From G963662905 sp963662905 (GTDB lineage: Bacteria; Bacteroidota; Bacteroidia; Bacteroidales; WRLA01), in NCBI GenBank assembly GCA_963662905.2, contig CAXXFD010000001.1:744001-808000 (forward strand): DNA of 64,000 nt. Reading direction: 5' to 3'. Each line of letters begins with the position of its first letter. Position 1 is the first letter of the stretch. Below, piece after piece: positions 1 through 8,100 of this stretch. The notes below the pieces were generated by a model that saw only the letters and a list, made by a program, of their open reading frames with translations, was not told where the DNA came from and did not search any database. A program made the translations under genes and the position numbers.

Positions 1-165
1 GTACGCCAATTCCGGGCGCATTGGCATCATTACCTGCCTAAAAATCCTGCCCATAATAATTTACGGAAAGCTGATGTATTTTATGATCCGCACTGGCGAC
101 AGCCTGCCCTGGAAATGCCAAATGCGCCTATTAAAAAGCCTTCAGTTCTTTTTAAATTTCTATAA
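1..165 (+). CDS. C-terminal end of an unidentified protein (partial)
   Basis: Frame 1 is open from the first base to a TAA at 163-165, giving 54 residues rich in H, P, W and K, ending in KKPSVLFKFL. The composition looks like real coding sequence: balanced use of rare residues and a clean stop 27 bp before the convergent gene on the other strand. The 5' part lies outside the window and I do not recognise the family. It converges with the flippase-like gene that ends at 192. Confidence 0.5.
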   Translation, partial: VRQFRAHWHHYLPKNPAHNNLRKADVFYDPHWRQPALEMPNAPIKKPSVLFKFL

Positions 166-191
166 CAAACATTTGAAAAAATAAGGCGCCA

Positions 192-1274
192 TCAGGATTT
201 GTTCATCCTGCGCACCATGTTGATGTGCTTCCTGCTGTAAACCCTCCTTAGCCATACCGGAAGGATTAAAGCGCCAATAAACAAATAGGGATAATAGCTC
301 ATCAGGCGCCAAAGCAGTGCGAGTGCCGCAGAAGCTCCGGCCGGGATGAACTCTCCAAGAAAATCAGAGAAAATGAGTTCGGCAATGCCACTGCCGCCCG
401 GTGTGGGACTGATCAGCATAATTACCCACATTATCAACTGTTTTGCATAAATCAGGAAATGCTGGCCAACAGGTGTTACGGTCATAATCAGGAAATTCAC
501 CACCCAAAAACGTGCAGTCCAGCTAAAGAATGTGGCCAGATAAGCTTTCAACCAAAAAGAAAACGGCTTACCTTTCAGCTCTTTTGATGTGGTTATAATT
601 TCATCTCCGGTTTCTCCGGCCTTCTGGCGCCATTTTCTTAAAAAGGGCATCTTAAAAATCCACAGCAATATCCATTTTAATCCCCGCGGCCTAAAAAAGA
701 TCCCGTAGCTGATAATCGTAATCAGAACAAGAATAAAGGCGTAGCCAATAAGGAAAATACCCAGCGCGCCAAATTCTGTATTAAAAAGGTGAAAGCTTCT
801 GTTGGCATCAAATAAAACAGATGTTCCTGCCAACAGAAATACTATGGGCACCATGGTCACATAAAAAAGTTCATCGAGAAAAGCTGTAATCAGCACAATT
901 GCGGTAGCCCGTCCGGTTTTGATGCCTTCGCGGGCCACGATAAACATAGCTACAGCCGAACCCCCAACAATGGATGGCGTAACCGAAGAGGCAAATTCCC
1001 AAAGCATAATGACATCAAAGGAACGCCGCCAGCTCAATTGCTTGTCGGTAAGCAGCCGGATGCGGTACATATAACCCAAATCACGCACGGCCATCATCAG
1101 CAAAGCAACAAAAAGCCAAAGAAAACTGTATGGAGTCCAACGGATGTTTTCCAGGGTTTTGCTGTCGAAACTATCGACAAACATCCAGCTTGCCACGCCC
1201 AAGCCAATTAGGATGGGCCAAATGATCCGTTTAAAACTGAATATTGAGAGTATTCGCCGGCGTTCTCTCGACAT
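192..1274 (-). CDS. Lysylphosphatidylglycerol synthase TM-region / flippase-like integral membrane protein
   Basis: This 360-residue protein has at least seven hydrophobic segments and the layout of the LPG_synthase_TM family (UPF0104, AglD/MprF flippase part). It starts with basic residues (MSRERRR) and a first membrane helix near residues 15-33. A charged loop near residues 210-240 precedes the helix pair around TPGGSGIAELIF, the glycine-rich signature seen in this family. Relatives are thought to flip or bind isoprenoid- or lipid-linked substrates in the inner membrane. There is no C-terminal synthase domain, so lysyl transfer is not expected. It stands alone, with a 480-bp gap upstream. 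Confidence 0.8.
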   Translation of the reverse strand: MSRERRRILSIFSFKRIIWPILIGLGVASWMFVDSFDSKTLENIRWTPYSFLWLFVALLMMAVRDLGYMYRIRLLTDKQLSWRRSFDVIMLWEFASSVTPSIVGGSAVAMFIVAREGIKTGRATAIVLITAFLDELFYVTMVPIVFLLAGTSVLFDANRSFHLFNTEFGALGIFLIGYAFILVLITIISYGIFFRPRGLKWILLWIFKMPFLRKWRQKAGETGDEIITTSKELKGKPFSFWLKAYLATFFSWTARFWVVNFLIMTVTPVGQHFLIYAKQLIMWVIMLISPTPGGSGIAELIFSDFLGEFIPAGASAALALLWRLMSYYPYLFIGALILPVWLRRVYSRKHINMVRRMNKS

Positions 1275-1756
1275 ATCTATCTATTTGATCGGCAAATTTA
1301 AGATTATGCACAACAAACAAAAAAATATTTTTAGACGCCCGTATATTAAGTGCTCCTCCAAATAAGCAGCCATTAAAAGCTGCTGCAATATCTAATAAAT
1401 AATTTTGGCTGTATTCTAAATAACGGATGATTGTTAAGATTATAAGTTTTATTCAAAAAACTTACAGATTTCTCAGTCGGCAATTCCTTTCAGGCATAAA
1501 CCTCCATCGAAATGACCATCTTACCGGTTATTTCGACTAAAACACAAAGCAAAGCGGAGTGTTGCCGGGAGAAATCTAAACTGCCTTATAAACTTATGTA
1601 AATAAGTCATTTCTATATGAGACGGGTCTTGATGTTCTTTGATTATCTGATCCATTGGTAATTGCGCTGTGAATCAACCAATATTTAGATAACAGCCACT
1701 ATTTTATGCAAATTATAGAATTGATCTGTCCTTAGGATTTACTGCGCTCCAAAACC
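1275..1756. other. Intergenic gap, no gene seen
   Basis: AT-rich sequence between the divergent-side promoter of the flippase-like gene and the 3' end of lpxD. I found no convincing ORF, RNA gene or strong hairpin. The short plus-strand ORF at its left edge overlaps the flippase gene antisense and has no coding character. Confidence 0.4.
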
Positions 1757-2758
1757 CTATTTCTTCACATCCCGTGCCAGTTTCCTGATGGCAACCCACT
1801 CTTTAAGTTTGTCGCGGGAGTCGGCTGCGGGATAGCCCAATACGGTTTGTCCGGCCTTTACATCATTCATTACACCCGAACCGGCTGCAACAATTGCGCC
1901 TGACTCAATAGTTGTGTGGTCTTTGATGCTGGCACTGCCACCGATAATCACGCCATCGCCAAGGGTAACCGACCCGGCCAGACCGCTATTCCCGGCCATA
2001 ATGCAGGAACGCCCCAAAACACAATTGTGGGCAATCTGCACCAGATTGTCAATTTTACAGCCATCGCCTACAATGGTGGAGCTGAATTTGCCGCGGTCCA
2101 CACATGAGTTGGCGCCAATTTCTACGCCATTGCCAATAACAACATTCCCGATTTGCGGGATTTTCACCAGGCCACGGCCATCTTCTGCCGGACGGAACCC
2201 AAATCCATCGGCTCCAATACTGGCATTGGGATGGAAAATGCAATAGCTGCCAATTTGTGTGCGCTCGCGAATGATCACGCCCGACCAGATGATGTTCATC
2301 GCGCCAATTACGGTATCATCAAGGATAGTAACATTGGGATAAATTCTTGTTCCATCGCCAATTACCACATTTTTTCCGATGTACGTTCCTGCGCCGATTT
2401 TGCAGCCCTGCCCGATTTTTGCACTTTCGTGGATGATGGCTCTTGGATCTATATCGCTTTCAAATTCAGGTAGTCCGGGATCAAAAAGTTCCAGGATTTT
2501 GGCCATGGCCAGATCGGCATTGGGCACACGGATCAAAGCCCGGCCTTCGCCTGCTTCAAGAGTGAGTTTGGCATCAATCACCGCAGCACCCGCTTTGGAC
2601 TGCTCCCAAAGTTTCAGGTATTTTCGGTTTCCGATAAAGCTGATATGGTGTTTTTCTGCACGTTCGAGTTGTTCCGGACCTTCAAAGAGCTGATCCGTTT
2701 TTCCAACAATCTCGCCACCAAGATGCTGGTTGATTTCTTTTATTGATAGTTTCTTCAT
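1757..2758 (-). CDS. lpxD: UDP-3-O-acylglucosamine N-acyltransferase
   Basis: LpxD adds the N-linked hydroxyacyl chain to UDP-3-O-acyl-glucosamine, the third step of lipid A synthesis, in the cytoplasm. The 333-residue length fits the family. Residues 1-95 form the uridine-binding domain, followed by a long left-handed beta-helix with hexapeptide repeats (for example IGQGCKIGAGTYIGKNVVIG). The catalytic histidine is in DNLVQIAHNC and a second conserved histidine is in GGSASIKDH. I chose the ATG at 2758 over the upstream one at 2782 because AAAGGA lies just before it and the protein then starts MKKLSIKEI, like its relatives. The gene is not next to lpxC, fabZ or lpxA, so it may be a second lpxD copy. 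Confidence 0.9.
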   Translation of the reverse strand: MKKLSIKEINQHLGGEIVGKTDQLFEGPEQLERAEKHHISFIGNRKYLKLWEQSKAGAAVIDAKLTLEAGEGRALIRVPNADLAMAKILELFDPGLPEFESDIDPRAIIHESAKIGQGCKIGAGTYIGKNVVIGDGTRIYPNVTILDDTVIGAMNIIWSGVIIRERTQIGSYCIFHPNASIGADGFGFRPAEDGRGLVKIPQIGNVVIGNGVEIGANSCVDRGKFSSTIVGDGCKIDNLVQIAHNCVLGRSCIMAGNSGLAGSVTLGDGVIIGGSASIKDHTTIESGAIVAAGSGVMNDVKAGQTVLGYPAADSRDKLKEWVAIRKLARDVKK

Positions 2759-2886
2759 AATCCTTTTGTTTTGGCAAATCAAGGTATAAAAGTACGAAAA
2801 GCATAAAATAATTTACTCCGTCCTGCGCTTTGCCCCTCATATTTTGTTCTTTTTGATATGCAAAACAGCTTTACAGGAAAAAGGAC

Positions 2887-3807
2887 TTACTTTTCGAGCT
2901 GAATTCCTTTTCGTTTGAGCAATTCTTTGATTTGTGGCAATGAAGCCCTTGCTGCCTCTATTCCCAGTTCGTACAGCTTCTTATTGTCTTTACTGCTCAT
3001 AAGCGGAAGTCCCTTCAAATCAGGGCTAATCACAATATCAGCATCTTTACTGTTGTATTCGCTCATATTGTGCGCAGCAACCGTATAAGCTCTTTGATAA
3101 ACCTGTTTGCGGTTTTTCATTTCCGGCACCGTATCAAAATCCATAATACGCACAGCAATAATAACTTTTGGGTTGTATTCCTTCGCGATATTGGCCGGAA
3201 CGCAATCCAGCACCCCCCCATCAACGAAGGTTGTACCGTACATTTTGACCGGTTCGAATATACCCGGAATGGCACAGGAAGCATTTACCGAAGGCGCAAG
3301 TGGGCCCGCTTTCAAGGCCACTGTTTTTCCCTTTTCAATATCGGTGGTAACCGCAACAAACGGGATTCTTGTATCCTCGATTTCAGTAATATCAATATTT
3401 TTATTGATATAGGATTGTAAACGTTTTCCGGAGACAAAACCTTCGGTGGAACGTAAAAGCGAAAAATCGAATACATCCCGCGCTTTGGTTGATCCTACCA
3501 GCCCCACCAGCGAATCAATATGCGGTTTGCTTGCGTAAAGTGCTCCAACCAGGCTGCCGGCCGATGTTCCTATGATTAAATCAATGGGAATTCCTTCGTC
3601 TTCAAGGATTTTAATGACGCCCACATGGGCCATCCCGTGAAAAGCCCCGCCACCCAGCACCAATGCCACATTTGGTTGATTTATTTGCCGCGCAGCAGGC
3701 TGTTTCACAGGCGCTTCGATTACCATAAATTTCCGTGCGCATGAAGAAAAGACCAGGCTGAAGGCAAGGGTTGCGGCGATCAATAGTTTAACGGTTCTCA
3801 TATTCAA
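2887..3807 (-). CDS. Patatin-like phospholipase, lipoprotein
   Basis: A 306-residue serine lipase of the patatin/RssA family. The signal peptide ends in a lipobox LVFSSC with Cys23, so it should be a membrane-anchored lipoprotein. The oxyanion glycine loop is LGGGAFHG (51-58), the nucleophile is Ser82 in GTSAG, and the catalytic aspartate is in FVDGG near residue 196, completing the Ser-Asp dyad. The expected reaction is hydrolysis of acyl ester bonds in phospholipids. The length is about that of the bare catalytic domain; there is no C-terminal POTRA or barrel domain as in PlpD. ATGs at 3807 or 3801 are equally possible starts. It lies between lpxD and the AEC transporter, all leftward. Confidence 0.88.
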   Translation of the reverse strand: MNMRTVKLLIAATLAFSLVFSSCARKFMVIEAPVKQPAARQINQPNVALVLGGGAFHGMAHVGVIKILEDEGIPIDLIIGTSAGSLVGALYASKPHIDSLVGLVGSTKARDVFDFSLLRSTEGFVSGKRLQSYINKNIDITEIEDTRIPFVAVTTDIEKGKTVALKAGPLAPSVNASCAIPGIFEPVKMYGTTFVDGGVLDCVPANIAKEYNPKVIIAVRIMDFDTVPEMKNRKQVYQRAYTVAAHNMSEYNSKDADIVISPDLKGLPLMSSKDNKKLYELGIEAARASLPQIKELLKRKGIQLEK

Positions 3808-3852
3808 TTAAGTTTTTGGGAATCAAGGAGTAAATGTACGAAAAGCATCATT

Positions 3853-4803
3853 TTAAGTCATAAATAAAAAAACCAAATTCACAGTGATTACACTGAGCGC
3901 CAGGCTGACCATAATAGCCAGGGAAACCAAATCAGGGCGGCAATTATACTGCCGTGCAAAAACCACACCCAAAATGGCCGATGGCAAAGCCGTTTCGATA
4001 ACAACAATCTGTCGCATCATCTCTGTAAAATTGCCATTATCAGTCCACCAAATTGCCAGCAAAGGCTTCAAAACCAATTTCATAAGAAGTGCCATGGCAA
4101 GAAAAAGGAAAACCTTTTGTCCGGCTTTAAACTCAATAAGCAGTCCGATACTGAAAGTCACCATAAGCAGGTTCGCATTGCCGATCAAGCGAAAGAATTT
4201 CAGGAATGTGGCTGAAATTTCGTTTTCATGATCAATTTTCAAAAAAGAAAAAAGAATACCTCCAAGCAATGCGATAAATATGGGTGAAACAAAAAAACGT
4301 GCAGCCGAACGCCCGATATCTTTTCGGTTAACCGAAGATTCGCCAAAATACATGGCAATTAAAGGGCCAAAAATAAAAAGCAGGAATCCTACACCAAATT
4401 CGCTGGTAACTACAGCTTCTTCCATAGCCATGGGATCATTGTTGAAAACCTGCCGGATCAATGGATAACCCAGCATGGTGGTCATGCCAAAGGCGGAAGC
4501 CAGAATCAAGGCTCCGGTTTTGCCACGGTCAAATCCAAGCAGATATGCTGTTAGCCATGCAAGTAGAATAATGGCTATTTCTACAGCACACATAATCAAG
4601 GCCATGCGGAGGAAATCAGCATGAAAATCGCTAATGGCCAGTGAGGAAAAAATCAGGGCCGGCAGTGTGACTTTCATCACAATTTTGCTAAACAGCAGGC
4701 TGTCGTCTTTTTTCAGAACAGAAATTTTCCTTAGAAATGCAGCAAGGGATATAATCGCCAGCATTACGATTACCCCTTCGAAAAGGCTGTGGCTTGTACT
4801 CAT
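3853..4803 (-). CDS. Auxin efflux carrier (AEC) family permease
   Basis: A 316-residue integral membrane protein with about ten hydrophobic segments in the 5+5 arrangement of the AEC/bile-acid transporter fold. The N-terminal half includes FSKIVMKVTLPALIFSSLAI, which holds the family's characteristic proline-broken helix. The C-terminal half contains ETALPSAILGVVFARQYN, matching the conserved second proline helix. Family members export small carboxylates such as malate or malonate, but the substrate cannot be read here. It lies 46 bp upstream of the patatin gene on the same strand. Confidence 0.85.
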   Translation of the reverse strand: MSTSHSLFEGVIVMLAIISLAAFLRKISVLKKDDSLLFSKIVMKVTLPALIFSSLAISDFHADFLRMALIMCAVEIAIILLAWLTAYLLGFDRGKTGALILASAFGMTTMLGYPLIRQVFNNDPMAMEEAVVTSEFGVGFLLFIFGPLIAMYFGESSVNRKDIGRSAARFFVSPIFIALLGGILFSFLKIDHENEISATFLKFFRLIGNANLLMVTFSIGLLIEFKAGQKVFLFLAMALLMKLVLKPLLAIWWTDNGNFTEMMRQIVVIETALPSAILGVVFARQYNCRPDLVSLAIMVSLALSVITVNLVFLFMT

Positions 4804-5171
4804 GGGTTTGGGTGTTTATGAAGTAAAAATACAAACTTTTCAAGAACTCTGATCTGATTATTTGATCATCAACAAAAAAAACATAGCCCTCATCTGAATT
4901 AAAACCACAGCTCAATTCAGCCTTTTATAAAACGTTAAATCGTACAATTCCCTTTATTATTAAATGAGAACCCCCAATGTGCACAAACAAAAGTCCCATT
5001 TATTAAGTATTGAAATTCAAACTATTGTATTGGCAATCTTAAAATGTTTAGATCTCAAGGATGTAATTCATAAATTTTGCAAGTGCATCATAAGCCAAAA
5101 CCGAAAAGCTAGGCTCATATCCCATAGTTTTGTCGTACATATTTGACTGATTAAACCTCTAATTTTTGCTT
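4804..5171. other. Divergent intergenic region
   Basis: AT-rich 368-bp region between the leftward AEC gene and the rightward large T9SS gene, so it must hold both promoters. No perfect TAnnTTTG box with a matching -33 element could be fixed; TACATATTTG near 5137 is the nearest approach for the rightward gene. No RNA gene or long hairpin is visible. Confidence 0.35.
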
Positions 5172-8100
5172 ATGCGCCATTTTTACGCCTTTCTCATTGC
5201 CCTGATTTTTGTTGGTTTCTCCCATGCACAAAACAATCCCGATCCAGCTGCTGATCACTCCTGGATACAGATGATGCAGAATCCTTCAGCAGATTATAAC
5301 GAAATTATTCAAAAGGCCGATGCCTGGTACGAAACGCATCCCAAGGGAAAAGGCTCGGGCTTTAAGGCTTATAAACGCTGGGCATGGAGTGAACGTTTTA
5401 ATGTTATGCCTGATGGTAAAAGAGCGCCGCACGGGCACAAAACCAAAGAGTTTTACCGCACACATAATTCGCGCTCCCTTGCTGGAAACTGGCAGGAAAT
5501 GGGCCCTGTGCTTTATCCCGTGAACAATGCTTCCCAGCCTACCGGTCTTGGCAGGCTCAATGCGGTAGCGATCAATCCGGCTAATTCTGAGATTTTATAT
5601 GCAGGAGCTGCTGCAGGCGGCTTTTGGATAAGCACGGATAATGGTCAAAACTGGCAAACCACAACAGACAATATCCCAAACCTGGGAATTTCGGCCATTG
5701 CTGTAAATCCAATTGATCCGCAAATTATCTATATCGGCAGTGGTGATCGGGATGGCAGTGATGCGCCCGGACAGGGCGTTTATAAAAGTACTGATGGTGG
5801 TCAAAGCTTCAATCCGGCTCATAATGGTATGGGCAATCTAAAAGTTAACGCTATGATTGTTCACCCAACAAACCCCTATATCGTGCTTGCCGCTACCAGC
5901 CAGGGTGTTTATAAAACCACCGATGCAGCAAACAACTGGGCAAGGGTAAGCCCCAACATTCTTAACTATATAGATATTTGCTGGAAAACCGACGATCCTT
6001 CTGTGGTTTATACTACAGAAACCGGACGTTTCTATAAATCGTCCAATACTGGTGACAATTGGCTTATGGTTACCGACGACCTGCCTGCTTTCGGCACCGG
6101 AAGAGGTAGCATTGGTGTCACTGAGGACGCCCCTGAAATTGTTTATTTCATTATCAGCGACCAAAGTGGAGCCTATAAGGGCACCTGGCGCAGTACTAAT
6201 GGGGGAACAAGTTTTGAATTCCGTTCCGATACGCCCACAGGTATGTTGTATTATACCTGTGATGGCAGTGGTACAGGCGGTCAAGGATGGTACGACCAGG
6301 CTGTGGCTGTGAATCCCAACAATGCCGATGAGCTGGTAATTGGCGGCGTAAACCTCTGGCATTCTATTGATGGCGGAATGAACTGGGAAATTATAGCATG
6401 CTGGGAATACAGGCCCCCACTTGGACTTCATGCCGACCACCATGCGCTGAAATGGCATAGCGACGGGCGTTTGTTTTCTGCCAATGATGGCGGGTTGCAC
6501 TATACCGATAACAATGGGCAGTCCTTCACCGAGATTAGCAGCGGATTGGCCATAGGCCAGGGCTACAGAATTGGCGGTAGCGCACAAGACCCAAATCTGC
6601 TCATTACCGGTTTCCAGGATAACGGAACAGCGGTTTTCCGTAATTATGAATGGACAACTGTAATACCCTCGGATGGAATGGAATGCGCCATCGATCCCAA
6701 TAATGACAGCATCATGTACGGTACTTATATGTACGGCATGATGTACCGCAGCATGGATGGTGGCGAAAACTTTGAAATCATAGGCGGATACAACCAAAAC
6801 GGCATTACAGAAGGGGGCGCCTGGGTAACACCCTATTTTTTAGATGACAACAATTCGAACAAAGCTCTTGCCGGTTATGTAGATGTTTGGCGCTGTAACG
6901 ATATGACGGCTGCAACACCGCAATGGGAAAAAATCTCCAATTTCGGACATCCGGGACATATAAAAGTCGAAGTTCTGGTTCAATCATACGCTAAGCCGGA
7001 AATGGCATATGCTGCCACTGCCGATTGGAAAGTGTACCGTTGCGACGATATTTTTGCCGCTGATCCTGTTTGGACTCCTTTGGGCAATCCTTTTGGATAT
7101 TTATGCTACAGCATAGAAACCCACCCGACCAATCCTGATATTGCCTGGGCTACAAGCTACGGCAAAGTATTTAAAACCACCGATCGCGGTCAAAACTGGA
7201 CACAAACAGCCTCTTCCCCCGAATTGCCTTATGCAGCCTACAGCTCCATCGTTTGCGATATAAGCAAAACAAACAATTCACTTTACCTGGCAACTGATGC
7301 CGGCATTTTCTATACCGACGACAATTTAGGCTCCTGGATTGCTTTTGATGCCGGTTTATCGGCCAATGCAATGGTACGTGAACTGGAAATCTTTTATGAC
7401 GCCAATTCATGCAAAAGCCGCCTGCGGGCCATCACTTACGGGCGCGGTTTATGGCAATCCGACCTTTATGCGGCAGGCGACCTGAATTTTATGGCATTGG
7501 TAACCGGGCAGGACATTCCTCAATATGTGGCTCAGGCCGATGAATTTGCTCCCGTATATCGTGTAGGGGTAATCAACAGCAGTTGCGGCGATGCCAATAC
7601 CATAAACCAGATGAAATTTACGATTGCCGGAACCAATGCCGCCGACATTGAAAGTGCGCAACTATGGTTTACCGGAGCAAATGGAAACTTTTTCACCAAT
7701 CATTCCTGCGGAAATGCCAGCGTACAATCCGATAGCTTATTGGTATTTGATTTTTCAAAGGAGCTCTCGGCAGACACAAATTATTTCTGGCTGACTTACA
7801 GTATTGCCAGTGATGCCGTTCTGAAAAACCACATTGATGCGGAGCTGATTAGTGTTGACATTGAGGGAACAACACACAATTATTTGGGCGGCACTACTGT
7901 GGGATGTTCCATGATCTGCGCAAGCATTGCAATAAACAGCGGCAATATAAACCGAGTTGCCCCCGGCCTTGCTGAAGCCCGTCAGTTAAAAACCAAATCG
8001 CGCTTTTCAAGCATTTATGATGCTGCTGAACTGACCGGCAAAGGTTTGGAAGGCGGAAGCAGTATTGTTCAGTTGGCATGGTATAAAGCCAATGACCGTC

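Noticed and set aside
1144..1365. 73-aa rightward ORF
   Set aside because: Mostly antisense to the flippase-like gene, with no promoter or family match.
5838..6797. 319-aa leftward ORF
   Set aside because: It lies wholly inside the giant T9SS gene on the opposite strand; the forward frame has clear domains and a signal peptide.
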